Positions 55,775-64,000 of a stretch of 64,000 nucleotides of DNA are shown in pieces. The notes below the pieces were generated by a model that saw nothing but the letters and a program-made list of their open reading frames with translations, had not been told where the DNA came from and ran no database searches. Source of the DNA: Abyssibius alkaniclasticus (GTDB lineage: Bacteria; Pseudomonadota; Alphaproteobacteria; Rhodobacterales; Rhodobacteraceae). The stretch spans positions 893,501-957,500 of the forward strand of contig NZ_CP095732.1 of assembly GCF_020447305.1 (NCBI RefSeq), written 5' to 3'. The translations under genes and the position numbers were made by a program. Position 1 is the stretch's first letter, and every line of letters starts with the position of its first letter.

Positions 55775-56434
55775 CTAACTGGCCGGCTTCACAAGCTCGC
55801 GGAACAGTTTGGCCGAAATGGCGCGGGGATAGTCGGAATAGCCGGTGGCCGTCATGACAAACCCGCCTTGGGTGATCATGAAGCGGCGGTAAAACTCGGT
55901 GACGCTGCGGCCGATCCGGTCAATCGCCAATCCGTTGATCTCGATTCCCATTGCCTGAATTTCGCGGCGCATGGTGGCGGTGTCAAAGCCGACATTTGAA
56001 GCCCCGTCGCCCGACACATCCATCACGCGGCGCGTGCAGTCAGATACCGGGCCAAACTGTTCGGCACCAAAGGCGATGGCATCGCCGACCGCCGTGCGCG
56101 AGCGTTGCCAGCGCCGCGGAATGGCGCGCGCACGGTTGGCAAAGCTGACAACCGCAGCGGGGGTCAACATGCGCTGCCATTCAAGGCTGACTTCGGCCTC
56201 GCCAATGCCCGACCATTGCACAACGCTCAGGGCAACCTGATCGCGCACCAGAATTTCGGCGATGACCGGGTCGCGCAGCGCATCGGCCATACCGTCAATC
56301 TGGAAGCGGTATTCGCCGGGGTCGATCGAGCTTGAAACATCAATCATCAAGAGCAGTGCAATCTTGCAGGCCTTGGCGGCACTTGCGGCAACAAGGCCTG
56401 CAAAGGTTGTGAAAATAAGGCCAAGGCGGTTCAT
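55775..56434 (-). CDS. DUF1194 exported vWA-like protein, copy 3
   Basis: 219 residues. A signal peptide (RLGLIFTTFAGLVAASAAKA) precedes a von Willebrand A-like fold with the metal site LLMIDVSSSIDPGEYRFQ and MDVSGDGASNVGF. DUF1194 proteins are small exported proteins of unknown function. Start overlaps the preceding paralogue by ATGA. Third of three tandem paralogues. Confidence 0.9.
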   Translation of the reverse strand: MNRLGLIFTTFAGLVAASAAKACKIALLLMIDVSSSIDPGEYRFQIDGMADALRDPVIAEILVRDQVALSVVQWSGIGEAEVSLEWQRMLTPAAVVSFANRARAIPRRWQRSRTAVGDAIAFGAEQFGPVSDCTRRVMDVSGDGASNVGFDTATMRREIQAMGIEINGLAIDRIGRSVTEFYRRFMITQGGFVMTATGYSDYPRAISAKLFRELVKPAS

Positions 56435-56784
56435 TCTGTCTCCAACATGCTGACGGCCAATGTCATTTCGCGCAGCAATTTACGCGCCATTGCCCGGCCA
56501 TAATCGGCGTAATCGGTTGCCACCTCAACAAAAGCACCGGGGCCGTGAATGACTTCGGCCTGAAAATACGGCACCAGCACCGATTGATGGCTGCGCCCCG
56601 ACCATTCATGGACCATCAGCGCAACAGGTTCGCGCAGCGCCGCGCTCAGCCCCGAAAGCTGCGCGCTGTGTTCCGCCGCATCCACCGATGAGGAAACATC
56701 AAGCCCGATGGCCAGCGCCATGCGGCATTGCGCCGATAGCGGGCCGGCGCCAAGCGCAAGAAGCACAAGCAGCGCGCGGATCAT
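56431..56784 (-). pseudogene. DUF1194 vWA-like protein, copy 2, internally deleted
   Basis: 117 residues against about 220 for the flanking paralogues. It keeps the signal peptide (ALLVLLALGAGPLSAQC), the first metal site GLDVSSSVDAAEHSAQL and the C-terminus EVIHGPGAFVEVATDYADYG. About 95 residues, including the second metal-site loop GDGxSN, are missing between SGRSHQSVLVP and YFQAEVI. The frame is intact, so a short protein may still be made, but a working vWA fold is unlikely. Confidence 0.8.
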
Positions 56785-57461
56785 TCGGCGGCCCCGGCAA
56801 TCATCAGCCCAAGCTCACGGCGCAGTTTTCGCGCCATTGCGCGCTCAAAATCCTCATAATCGCTGGCGGGTTGGATGAACGCGCCCGGGCCGCGGATGAC
56901 CTCGCGGGTGAAATAGCGCCGCACATCGCCCTCATTGCCAACGATCAGCGCGTTTACGGTGATGCCGGTGAAGTTGAAATTTGCATAGGCCGTGGCCGGA
57001 TCGTAGCCATCATTGCTGAGCCCGTCGCCGGTAATATCCAGCGTGAAGCGCGCACAGGGCGGGGCCTGACGAAACCGGCCATGCGCAAAACCAAGCGCGG
57101 GGCCAAGCGAGGTTGGGTAATTGTCATAGCCGCGCGTCGAGCTGGCAATGCTGGCGGCCGCGGCAGACAGCGCAGCAGGTGTGCTGATTTCAACCCAGTC
57201 AAGCAGCACGGCCTGCTGGTCGCGCCCGCTCCATTCATAAACCGACAATGCGACCGGGCGGTCGGGCTGGGCGAAAAAGGCTTCCGCCACAGCGGGCGAT
57301 GTCAGCGCGCGCGCCAGCCCGCCACGCTGCAACGCATCTTCCTCAGCCGAGATGGACGAGGAAATGTCGAGCGCCAGCAACAGCGCAAGGCGGCAGTCTT
57401 GTGCCTGTGCGGCCGTGCCAAGGCCACAGAAAAGCAGCGCAATTTGCGCCGCGCGGCTCAT
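56781..57461 (-). CDS. DUF1194 exported vWA-like protein, copy 1
   Basis: 226 residues from the ATG at 57461, which overlaps the SGNH gene stop (ATGA). Signal peptide AQIALLFCGLGTAAQAQD, metal site LALDISSSISAEEDALQ, then LDITGDGLSNDGYDP, TGITVNALIVGNEGDV and EVIRGPGAFIQPASDYEDFE. Complete DUF1194 architecture. Probably periplasmic. Confidence 0.9.
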   Translation of the reverse strand: MSRAAQIALLFCGLGTAAQAQDCRLALLLALDISSSISAEEDALQRGGLARALTSPAVAEAFFAQPDRPVALSVYEWSGRDQQAVLLDWVEISTPAALSAAAASIASSTRGYDNYPTSLGPALGFAHGRFRQAPPCARFTLDITGDGLSNDGYDPATAYANFNFTGITVNALIVGNEGDVRRYFTREVIRGPGAFIQPASDYEDFERAMARKLRRELGLMIAGAAE

Positions 57462-58108
57462 AGCGTGCCAAGCCATTCCGCAATGGCCTGACCAAGTGCG
57501 CGCTGGGCGCGGGCATCGAGGTGGATCGGGTCGGCCCTGGAGGCGCGCACCACGAAACCTGCGTCAAACACCGGCACTTGGCGCATTTTGGCCTGCACGC
57601 GCACAACATCGCCCAGCCTGCGCGAAATGGCGCCACCGCCCTTCCATTCCGCGAACCGCTCCCAGGTTGCATCGTCAGCCAGTTTGCCAAGCGCGGGCGG
57701 CACGATAATGGCCACGTTCGGCGGGGTGACATCATCCCAGCCCGCCTTGCCGCTGCCCACGCGGCGCGCGCAATCGACCAGCGCCATCAGCCCGGCGGCG
57801 ATGGTGGCCTCGTCCTGTTCAAACCGCGCCTTGAAATCATTGGTGCCCAGCATGATCAGCAGCCAATCGACCGGCGATTGCGATTTCAGCGCCACGGGCA
57901 AATGCAAAAGCCCGTTCATGGCGCTGCCAAGCATCATGTCATCATCATGGCGCGTGGTGCGGCCGGGCAGGTTTTCTTCCGCCACCTCCCAACCCAGGGC
58001 CGTGGCTATAACCTGCGGCCAGCGGGTTTTCACGTCATAACGCACACCGCTGCCATTGCTGGGCGTGCCCCAGGAGTTGGAATCGCCATAAACCAATACG
58101 CGCGTCAT
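57458..58108 (-). CDS. SGNH/GDSL-family hydrolase
   Basis: 216 residues, no signal peptide. Block I VLVYGDSNSWGTPS has the nucleophile Ser, block III LLIMLGTNDFKARF and block V DPIHLDARAQRALG the Asp-His pair. Related to arylesterase/acyl-CoA thioesterase-like enzymes. It begins right after gloA and overlaps the vWA gene. Confidence 0.9.
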   Translation of the reverse strand: MTRVLVYGDSNSWGTPSNGSGVRYDVKTRWPQVIATALGWEVAEENLPGRTTRHDDDMMLGSAMNGLLHLPVALKSQSPVDWLLIMLGTNDFKARFEQDEATIAAGLMALVDCARRVGSGKAGWDDVTPPNVAIIVPPALGKLADDATWERFAEWKGGGAISRRLGDVVRVQAKMRQVPVFDAGFVVRASRADPIHLDARAQRALGQAIAEWLGTL

Positions 58109-58109
58109 G

Positions 58110-58538
58110 CTACCATTTTCCGGTGTTTTCCATGCTGGCCCAGGGTTCGGCAGGTTTCAGGCTGTCGCCCTTTTGCAGCAATTCAACCGACACATTATCG
58201 GGCGAGCGCACAAAGGCCATATGCCCGTCGCGCGGGGAGCGGTTGATGGTGACGCCATTGTCCATCAGGTGCTGGCAGGTGGCATAGATGTCATCCACCT
58301 CATAGGCCAGATGCCCGAAATGGCGGCTGTCATCGGGCAGGGCGCTGTCGCCATCCCAGTTAAACGTCAGCTCGAGCGGGCATTCATGCTGCGCGGGTGG
58401 GGCCATGAAGATCAGGCTGAAGCGCCCGCCTTCATTGTCATAGCGACGGATCTCCTCCAGCCCCAGCAGCCTGTAAAACGCCATCGAGGCTTCCAGGTCT
58501 TTGACCCGGACCATTGTGTGCAGATATTTCAAACTCAT
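58110..58538 (-). CDS. gloA: Lactoylglutathione lyase (glyoxalase I)
   Basis: 142 residues. YLHTMVRVKDLEASMAFYRL, the metal Glu in ECPLELTFNWD, HFGHLAYEVDDIYATCQHL and SPDNVSVELLQKGD give the His-Glu-His-Glu metal set of the glyoxalase fold. Detoxifies methylglyoxal with glutathione. Lies 3 nt after the DUF817 gene. Confidence 0.92.
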   Translation of the reverse strand: MSLKYLHTMVRVKDLEASMAFYRLLGLEEIRRYDNEGGRFSLIFMAPPAQHECPLELTFNWDGDSALPDDSRHFGHLAYEVDDIYATCQHLMDNGVTINRSPRDGHMAFVRSPDNVSVELLQKGDSLKPAEPWASMENTGKW

Positions 58539-58541
58539 TCC

Positions 58542-59369
58542 TCAGTCCTTTTGCGGTAACAATGCAGCGCGGCAAACAAGCGTGACCTGCACAAAGCTGA
58601 CAAACAGCAGCAGATACCACGAGCCCATTTTCGCCGGATCGGTGAAGGCGAATTTGCCGTCACCGGAATACATCCATGTGCCGCTAAGTGTGCCGATGTT
58701 TTCTGCCACGTAAAGGAAAAACGCCGCAAACGCCGCCGATAGCACCATCGGCAGGCGCAATTGCCGTCGCATCGGCGTGAAGCGGATTGTGACGCGGCCG
58801 AACAGAACCAGCGTGGCCAGCATCAGCAGATAGCGGGCATCCCAAACAAAGTGATGCGCGAAAAAATTGATATAGATTGCAACGGCCAGCGCGATGGCCC
58901 AGCGCATGGGCGGGTAGTTGGTGAAGGTCATGTCAAACAGGCGGATGGCGCGGGCAATGAAGCTGCCAACGCTGGCATACATAAAGCCCGAAAACAGCGG
59001 CACGCCACCCAGCATCAACCAGCCCGCCTCGGGGTAAGACCAGCTTCCCATTTGCAGCTTGAAAATCTCCATCGCCGTGCCGGTGACGTGGAACAGCAAG
59101 ATCACCTTCGCCTCGCGCCAGCTTTCCAGCCGGAAATACAGCATCAGCCCCTGCACGAGCAGCGCAAAAAGCGTCAGCGCATCATAGCGGGCAAGCGCGG
59201 CACCTTCGGGCCAGAACAGGGCCGACAGGATGATCGCCGCCAGCAGCAGCCCCGCAAACAGGCAGGCCCATGCCATTTTCAGCCCGAACATCACAAATTC
59301 CACCGCCCAAAGCGGCAGGCGGGCGCGCATCGCATCGCCAAGGCGCCGCTCTACCCTCAGGTTTTCCAT
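58542..59369 (-). CDS. DUF817 membrane protein
   Basis: 275 residues with about eight membrane helices. KVILLFHVTGTAMEIFKLQM, GSWSYPEAGWLMLGGVPLFS and SGTWMYSGDGKFAFTDPAKM are the conserved DUF817 blocks. Function unknown. First gene of the operon DUF817-gloA-SGNH-three DUF1194. Confidence 0.9.
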   Translation of the reverse strand: MENLRVERRLGDAMRARLPLWAVEFVMFGLKMAWACLFAGLLLAAIILSALFWPEGAALARYDALTLFALLVQGLMLYFRLESWREAKVILLFHVTGTAMEIFKLQMGSWSYPEAGWLMLGGVPLFSGFMYASVGSFIARAIRLFDMTFTNYPPMRWAIALAVAIYINFFAHHFVWDARYLLMLATLVLFGRVTIRFTPMRRQLRLPMVLSAAFAAFFLYVAENIGTLSGTWMYSGDGKFAFTDPAKMGSWYLLLFVSFVQVTLVCRAALLPQKD

Positions 59370-59478
59370 AAAGCCCGCTCCAATTGCTTCGCCAAAGCAT
59401 ATAGCGGTTTTCTAAAGCGGCTCCACCATATATTGTGGCCGCCTAGCCAGAATCACGCCAAACGCAGCGGAGCCCGCC

Positions 59479-60384
59479 ATGCCCATTACCCCAGACCAAC
59501 AGGCCGAGATTGACGCCCAGCGCGCCACGCCCACCCAAACCCTGCGCGCCACCTCTCCGGGGGCCGAGGCGCATTTGTATAAGGCGCATGGCTTGCTCGA
59601 CCACGGATTTGTGCGGCTGATTGATTATATGGGCGATGACGGGGCCATCGTGCAGGCGGCGCGCGTGTCTTACGGGCGCGGCACCAAGGCGGTGCAGAAC
59701 GATGCCGGGCTGATCCGCTATCTCATGCGCCACTGGCATTCGACCCCGTTTGAAATGTGCGAGGCGAAGTTCCACGTCAAACTGCCGGTTTTCGTGGCGC
59801 GGCAATGGATCCGCCACCGCACCGCCAATGTGAACGAATATTCGGCGCGCTATTCGATTCTCGACCGGGAGTTTTACATCCCCGCACCCGAACATCTTGC
59901 CGCGCAAAGCGTGGTGAACAATCAGGGCCGTGGCGCGGTGCTGGAGGGCGAGGAAGCCGCCCGCGTGCTTGACATGCTCAAGGCCGATGCCAACCGCGCC
60001 TATGACCATTACGAGGAGATGCTGAACCAGGACGGCCAGCAGGGGCTGGCCCGCGAGCTTGCCCGCATGAACCTGCCCGCCAATGTCTATACGCAATGGT
60101 ATTGGAAGGTGGATTTGCACAACCTCTTCCACTTCCTGCGCCTGCGCGCCGATGCCCACGCGCAATACGAAATCCGCGTTTACGCGCAGAAAATGTGCGA
60201 GATCGTAGCCGATTGGGTGCCCGCGGCCTATGCGGCCTTTGAGGACTACCGTCTGGGCGGGGCGAACCTATCGGGTAAGGCGATTGACTGCGTGCGGCGT
60301 ATGCTTAAAGGTGAGCAGGTGACGCAAGAGACTAGCGGGATGAGCGCCGGGGAATGGCGGGAGTTTCAGGGGGTTTTGGGGTGA
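59479..60384 (+). CDS. thyX: Flavin-dependent thymidylate synthase
   Basis: 301 residues; makes dTMP from dUMP with FAD and methylenetetrahydrofolate. The ThyX signature [15 protein letters not shown] (RHRxxSxNExSxRY variant) is complete, with [20 protein letters not shown] later. The stop overlaps the GTG of the TIR gene (GTGA). Confidence 0.97.
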   Translation: MPITPDQQAEIDAQRATPTQTLRATSPGAEAHLYKAHGLLDHGFVRLIDYMGDDGAIVQAARVSYGRGTKAVQNDAGLIRYLMRHWHSTPFEMCEAKFHVKLPVFVARQWIRHRTANVNEYSARYSILDREFYIPAPEHLAAQSVVNNQGRGAVLEGEEAARVLDMLKADANRAYDHYEEMLNQDGQQGLARELARMNLPANVYTQWYWKVDLHNLFHFLRLRADAHAQYEIRVYAQKMCEIVADWVPAAYAAFEDYRLGGANLSGKAIDCVRRMLKGEQVTQETSGMSAGEWREFQGVLG

Positions 60385-61307
60385 GGAAGCTTTTCATCTC
60401 ATATAGTCATGCAGACGAATTGTTCCGACAGCAACTCGACACTCATCTATCCTTGTTGAAACGCCAAAGGCTCATAGATGTGTGGCATGATCGACGAATA
60501 GAACTCGGGCAGGAATTCGGTAATGAAATTGAGGGCGAGTTAGCCGCCGCGGACATCGTCATTTTTTTGGTTAGCTCAGACTTCATTGCGTCAGACTATT
60601 GCTTCAGCAAAGAAGCGATGTTCGCTCTTAACCGTCACAGCAATCGAGAGGCAACCGTAATTCCAGTCATAGTAAGGCCGTGTGATTGGAAGACTAGTCC
60701 ATTCGGAGCAATTCAAGCAGCACCAACTGATGCAAAAGCGGTCAGTATATGGCCAGACAGAGATGAGGCTTGGTTGAGTGTTGTAAATGGGATAAGGGCC
60801 ATAATCTCCGATGATGGTGTTGTTCAAAGTAAAGCGGGCTTCGAATCTGATAAAAATTTGACGATTATAAAGTCCCCAGCAAGATCGGGGAATCTTTCGA
60901 TAAAAAGGAAAATTACCGACTTAGATAAAGAGAAGTTTCTGAAAGATACATTCTCATTTATTTGTGATTTTATTGAAAATTCTGCGCGCGAACTTACAAA
61001 AAGAAATGCTTCGATCGAATGTGATTTCGAACGAGTGACCACAAAAGAGTTCGAAATAAAGATATTTAGCGCAGGAGAATTAGCCGCCGAATTTACCGTT
61101 AGACGCAGCGCCCTATTTGGAGATGGCATTGGTATCTCACAAGGCCGAAGTAGTGGGATATCTGCGCAGTTCGTTATCGCCGAAGAAGATGGTGAACTGT
61201 TTTATTCACCGATGTTGTGGCAGGTTTATGACAATGATAACGGTTTGCTCCAACCTGAGCAGGTCGCAGAAGCGATATGGGACCATTTGATAGCCAACCT
61301 AAATTAG
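60381..61307 (+). CDS. TIR-domain protein with conserved C-terminal domain
   Basis: 308 residues from the GTG at 60381, with AGGGGG 7 nt upstream and GTGA overlap with thyX. The N-terminal TIR domain reads [20 protein letters not shown], then [20 protein letters not shown] and [14 protein letters not shown], with the expected catalytic Glu in KEAM. The C-terminal half ([40 protein letters not shown]) is a domain I associate with bacterial TIR proteins. Such proteins can cleave NAD+ in immunity. Composition is far more AT-rich than thyX, which indicates acquisition. Confidence 0.9.
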   Translation: MRKLFISYSHADELFRQQLDTHLSLLKRQRLIDVWHDRRIELGQEFGNEIEGELAAADIVIFLVSSDFIASDYCFSKEAMFALNRHSNREATVIPVIVRPCDWKTSPFGAIQAAPTDAKAVSIWPDRDEAWLSVVNGIRAIISDDGVVQSKAGFESDKNLTIIKSPARSGNLSIKRKITDLDKEKFLKDTFSFICDFIENSARELTKRNASIECDFERVTTKEFEIKIFSAGELAAEFTVRRSALFGDGIGISQGRSSGISAQFVIAEEDGELFYSPMLWQVYDNDNGLLQPEQVAEAIWDHLIANLN

Positions 61308-61472
61308 TTATTCCCAACCGGTCCTTACGTCAGTTCGCCGACAATTTGGGCAACTCACAGGGCTTGTGGGCCTATTTTCTCTCTCGTATTTCTGTTTTTC
61401 ACTTCGTTCTAGGATTTCAACTTCAAACCTATGACCGCAGTTAAGACATCTAAACTGTGCAAGTATTGTCAT
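61308..61472 (-). CDS. 54-residue zinc-ribbon microprotein
   Basis: ATG at 61472 to TAA at 61310-61308, convergent with the TIR gene whose stop is adjacent. It begins MTILAQFRCLNCGHRFEVEI and has two CxxC pairs, CLNC and CPNC, 28 residues apart, with a charged middle. This is a plausible single zinc ribbon. The AT-rich composition matches the TIR gene. A -35/-10 pair lies 27 nt upstream. Small, so unproven, but the cysteine spacing and the lack of stops support it. Confidence 0.6.
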   Translation of the reverse strand: MTILAQFRCLNCGHRFEVEILERSEKQKYERENRPTSPVSCPNCRRTDVRTGWE

Positions 61473-61498
61473 TTGAAATCATCCTCTGATTGAGTGGG

Positions 61499-61527
61499 AT
61501 ACTTGAACTGTTTTGATATAATGTCAA
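61499..61527 (-). promoter_or_regulatory. Candidate promoter of the zinc-ribbon gene
   Basis: Minus-strand TTGACA (61527-61522), 17 nt, AAGTAT (61504-61499). The -35 is consensus and the spacing ideal; the -10 matches at three positions. Confidence 0.5.
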
Positions 61528-61549
61528 TTGTGAAGCATTTGATTGCCCT

Positions 61550-61629
61550 GCCCGGCACCGCCGGGCACGCGACCGACCCGCCCCATGGGCGGGCGCGTTC
61601 CGCACCCACCCCGGGCCGGTCGCGCGCCC
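61550..61629 (+). repeat. Structured GC-rich repeat, copy B
   Basis: Starts with the hairpin GCCCGGC/GCCGGGC, then a stem GCGACCGACCCG / CGGGCCGGTCGC around an inner CCCGCCC/GGGCGGG hairpin. It aligns with the minus strand of 24735-24815. The outer stem carries paired changes relative to copy A (GCGCCCG with CGGGCGC there, GCGACCG with CGGTCGC here). Confidence 0.8.
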
Positions 61630-61735
61630 TCTGAACGATAGGGCGGCGTCGGGATCGGGCGCCTGCACCACACCCCACCCTTGCACCCCCACCCATTCCC
61701 CCCTACCGTCGCCCCGAAATCAAACGGAGGCTAAT

Positions 61736-62086
61736 ATGCGCGTTGCGGCACTGGTTCTGGGCATTATTGCCGGGCTTTGGGGGATGCTGGTCGGGTTTTT
61801 CGGCTGGGGCTATATCGCGCTGACCGAGCTTGACGGGGCGGAGCAATATTTCGACCAAGTCGCCAATGCCGATGTGATCAAGGTCGCGGGGCTGCTCGCC
61901 CCGATCCTTGCCATTGCCGGCGGGGCGATGGCTTTGTCCAAGCCAAGGCTCGCCGGAATATTCCTCCTCTTCTCGGCAGGGGGCATGTTTTATGCCTTCG
62001 GCTTCCATTTCTGGACGATGTTCGCCATTTCAATGGCAGCGGTGGCGGGTCTGCTCGCACTCGCCTCGGGCAACGAGCAGGGCTAG
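61736..62086 (+). CDS. Small four-helix membrane protein
   Basis: 116 residues, hydrophobic: VAALVLGIIAGLWGMLVGFF, VAGLLAPILAIAGGAMALS, LAGIFLLFSAGGMFYAFGF and FAISMAAVAGLLALASG. Only a short polar loop (ALTELDGAEQYFDQVANAD). Family not recognised with certainty. GGAGG lies 7 nt before the ATG. Followed by two small coupled genes. Confidence 0.78.
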   Translation: MRVAALVLGIIAGLWGMLVGFFGWGYIALTELDGAEQYFDQVANADVIKVAGLLAPILAIAGGAMALSKPRLAGIFLLFSAGGMFYAFGFHFWTMFAISMAAVAGLLALASGNEQG

Positions 62087-62088
62087 CC

Positions 62089-62301
62089 GTGCCTTTCGCG
62101 ATTCTCGGCGCGCTGGTCTTGCTGGCGCTGGCGCTGATACTGGGCCGCCGTCGCAGCACCACATGCCGCTGGGTGCCAACCCCCGGCGGGCATGGAAGCC
62201 TGCGCGAATATACCTGCAAAACCTGCGGTGTCACCGCCTATGGCCAGAATGGCAAGCCGCCCAGCCTGTGCAAACGCACGGTAAAGAACGGCAAATTATG
62301 A
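62089..62301 (+). CDS. Small membrane-anchored CxxC protein
   Basis: 70 residues from a GTG 2 nt after the previous stop. One N-terminal helix (FAILGALVLLALALILG) is followed by a short domain with TCRWVPTP, TCKTCGVTAYG and LCKR, which may bind zinc. Its TGA overlaps the next ATG. Unknown function. Confidence 0.68.
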   Translation: MPFAILGALVLLALALILGRRRSTTCRWVPTPGGHGSLREYTCKTCGVTAYGQNGKPPSLCKRTVKNGKL

Positions 62302-62582
62302 TCATCTACGGATTGAAAAACTGCGATGCCTGCCGCAAGGCGCTGCGCGCCAATCCCGGCGCCACATTGCGTGATTTGCGCGACGCGCCGCTAAGTGCTG
62401 CCGAGCGCGCCCGGTTTGTTGCCGCACTTGGCGACAAGCTGATCAACACTCGCTCGGCCACATGGCGCAAGCTGACCGAGGCCGAGCGCGCCGCAAGCCC
62501 AGAGTCGCTGATCGCCGCACATCCGGCGCTGATCAAGCGGCCCGTATTTGAAACAGGCGGTGCCCTTGGCCACACCGCCTGA
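62298..62582 (+). CDS. ArsC/Spx-family protein (YffB-like)
   Basis: 94 residues. The thioredoxin-like start IIYGLKNCDACRKALR carries a CxxC, and LIAAHPALIKRPVFETGGAL is the ArsC-family C-terminus with the anion-binding Arg. Shorter than arsenate reductases (about 115-140), matching the YffB group that may act on thiols. Overlaps the previous gene by ATGA. Confidence 0.87.
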   Translation: MIIYGLKNCDACRKALRANPGATLRDLRDAPLSAAERARFVAALGDKLINTRSATWRKLTEAERAASPESLIAAHPALIKRPVFETGGALGHTA

Positions 62583-62687
62583 CGCCAGCACGCCAGTTCA
62601 CAATCGGCCAACGGCAACGTGAGTTGATGTTGTGCCGCCGCGCACTGTAATCTGGCCGCAGATGAATGTTAGAGGATGGAGAACCCG

Positions 62688-63587
62688 ATGACCCGGCGCT
62701 GGAAAAATACATTGACCCCGGCAGATGTTACGCCGAAAGCCGCCTGGCTCGACCGGCGCCAGATAATCGCCGGCGGGCTTGGCCTGAGCGCGTTTGCAAT
62801 GGCGGGCAAGGCAACGGCTGCGCAAGACCTGGTGCCAAACCCCATCGAAGATTTCACCACCTACAACAACTACTATGAATTCGGCACCGGCAAATCCGAC
62901 CCGGCCAATAATGCGGGCGGATTGGTTACATCACCCTGGTCGATCAAGGTCGACGGCCTGGTCGACCGGCCGGGCAATTATGCCCTGGCAGATCTGCTGG
63001 CCGGGCTGCAGCTTGAAGAGCGTATCTATCGCTTCCGCTGTGTCGAGGGCTGGTCGGCCGTGGTGCCGTGGAACGGGGTGCAGCTTTCGGATGTTCTGGC
63101 CAAGATCGGTGTGCAGGCCAGCGCCAAATATGTTGCAATGGAAACCACCGTTCAGCCCGATGTCATGGTGGGTGTGCGCCGCCGGGTCATTCCCTTCCCC
63201 TATGTCGAGGGTCTGCGGCTCGACGAGGCCATGCACCCGCTGACCCTGCTGGCCACCGGAATGTATGGCCAGCCGATGCCGAACCAGAACGGCGCACCGA
63301 TCCGCCTGGTGGTGCCGTGGAAATACGGGTTCAAGTCGACCAAGTCGATCGTGCGGATTTCGCTGGTCGACAGAATGCCGCCAACCACATGGAACATGCT
63401 GAATGCGCGCGAATACGGGTTTTACAGCAATGTGAACCCGACCGTGGACCACCCGCGCTGGTCTCAGGCAACCGAACGCAGGATCGGCGGCGGCCTGTTC
63501 TCAAGCCGGCAGGATACATTGATGTTCAACGGCTATGACGAGGTGGCGAGCCTTTATCAGGGCATGGACCTTGCGGTGAATTACTGA
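62688..63587 (+). CDS. msrP: Protein-methionine-sulfoxide reductase catalytic subunit
   Basis: 299 residues; periplasmic molybdenum-cofactor enzyme repairing oxidised methionine. The Tat signal has WLDRRQIIAGGLGLSAFAMA, the Moco cysteine is in YRFRCVEGWSAVVPW, and VVPWKYGFKSTKSIVRI is conserved. The ATG at 62688 has GGAG at proper spacing; an ATG at 62676 is an alternative. Overlaps msrQ by one base. Confidence 0.95.
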   Translation: MTRRWKNTLTPADVTPKAAWLDRRQIIAGGLGLSAFAMAGKATAAQDLVPNPIEDFTTYNNYYEFGTGKSDPANNAGGLVTSPWSIKVDGLVDRPGNYALADLLAGLQLEERIYRFRCVEGWSAVVPWNGVQLSDVLAKIGVQASAKYVAMETTVQPDVMVGVRRRVIPFPYVEGLRLDEAMHPLTLLATGMYGQPMPNQNGAPIRLVVPWKYGFKSTKSIVRISLVDRMPPTTWNMLNAREYGFYSNVNPTVDHPRWSQATERRIGGGLFSSRQDTLMFNGYDEVASLYQGMDLAVNY

Positions 63588-64000
63588 TGGCTCTGGTGGA
63601 CCGCCTGAATGCGCTGTTGCGCCGCGTGCCAGCCTGGCTGCTCTATATTCTCGGGGCAGGCTATGCGGCGTGGTATTTCTGGCTGGGGCTGTCCAACCAG
63701 TTGGGGCCAGAGCCTATCAATACATTGCTGCGCGCCTATGGCCTGATTTCGCTGAAGCTGATCATCGCCGGGCTGGCAATAACGCCGCTGCGCAAATGGA
63801 CCAAGATCAACCTGCTGAAATTTCGCCGCGCCATCGGGGTTACGGCATTCTTTTTCCTTCTGGCGCATCTGGCCGTATTTGCCCTGCTCGACGTGCAAAG
63901 CCTGAGCCGCGTCTGGACCGAGGTTGTCAAACGGCCCTATGTGACCATCGGCATGGCCGGGCTTTTGTTGCTGCTGCCGCTTGCGGTGACCTCGAACAAC
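63587..64000 (+). CDS. msrQ: Protein-methionine-sulfoxide reductase heme-binding subunit (3' end outside window)
   Basis: 138 codons visible of about 200. A multi-helix membrane protein of the ferric-reductase-like group: LYILGAGYAAWYFWLGLSN, LRAYGLISLKLIIAGLAITP, RRAIGVTAFFFLLAHLAVFA (heme His), VKRPYVTIGMAGLLLLLPLA. It passes electrons from the quinone pool to MsrP. Cut by the right edge. Confidence 0.93.
   Translation, partial: MALVDRLNALLRRVPAWLLYILGAGYAAWYFWLGLSNQLGPEPINTLLRAYGLISLKLIIAGLAITPLRKWTKINLLKFRRAIGVTAFFFLLAHLAVFALLDVQSLSRVWTEVVKRPYVTIGMAGLLLLLPLAVTSNN

Overview
The window reads as chromosomal DNA of a GC-rich alphaproteobacterium, most likely a Rhodobacteraceae (Rhodobacterales) species. 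The evidence is the RegB-type redox sensor kinase, a PetP/PetR pair, a circularly permuted two-piece tmRNA with an alphaproteobacterial tag, SspB of the alpha type, a sulfite-reduction operon with DUF2849 and DUF934, ThyX in place of ThyA, and DUF1194, DUF817 and DUF4169 proteins. Coding density is high, with many 1-8 nt overlaps (ATGA, GTGA). I saw no rRNA, tRNA, CRISPR array, transposase or prophage.

Layout. 1-6 kb: regB (cut by the window edge), marR, a nitrilase-like amidohydrolase, grxC and comF on the minus strand; then a methyltransferase and hemH on the plus strand. 6-7.3 kb: a secreted protein with PPC-like repeats. 7.4-13 kb: an Lrp regulator divergent from a sulfur assimilation operon (cysG-like, DUF2849, cysI, cysH, DUF934, fpr). 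13-16.4 kb: methyltransferase, ABM protein, AraC regulator, a hypothetical and a Fic protein. 16.5-22 kb: the translation/RNA block pnp, rpsO, DUF1643, truB, rbfA, then divergent dapB. 22-24.6 kb: lytic transglycosylase and dodecin. 24.2-26 kb: palindromic repeats and an AT-richer patch with two small unknown genes. 26-33 kb: lepA, a DNA methyltransferase with a nuclease-like tail, an amine oxidase-like flavoprotein, a phosphatase, rpmB and meaB. 33-38.7 kb: TetR and a membrane protein, GNAT, rlmH, rsfS, panE-like and ilvE. 38.8-50 kb: petP-petR, terC, a 2-hydroxyacid dehydrogenase, an AbrB-family permease, moeB, cysK, Rrf2, dut, coaBC, cobU, cobC and a GST fusion. 50-55.7 kb: comM/yifB, a fumC operon, sspB and ssrA. 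55.7-59.4 kb: an operon of three DUF1194 vWA proteins, an SGNH hydrolase, gloA and DUF817. 59.5-64 kb: thyX, an AT-rich TIR-domain gene facing a small zinc-ribbon gene, small membrane proteins, an ArsC-like protein and msrPQ (msrQ cut by the edge).

How it fits together. Sulfur metabolism appears twice: the reductive operon, in which Fpr probably supplies electrons to a stand-alone sulfite reductase, and cysK beside a CymR-like Rrf2 regulator. sspB lies next to ssrA, pairing a ClpXP adaptor with the RNA that makes its substrate tag. The most unusual items are a TIR protein with a convergent zinc-ribbon microprotein, two copies of a structured ~80-bp repeat with compensatory base changes, REPIN-like palindromes, a probable CTG start for rsfS, an internally deleted vWA gene between two intact paralogues, and several genes under 60 codons (45, 54 and 59 aa).
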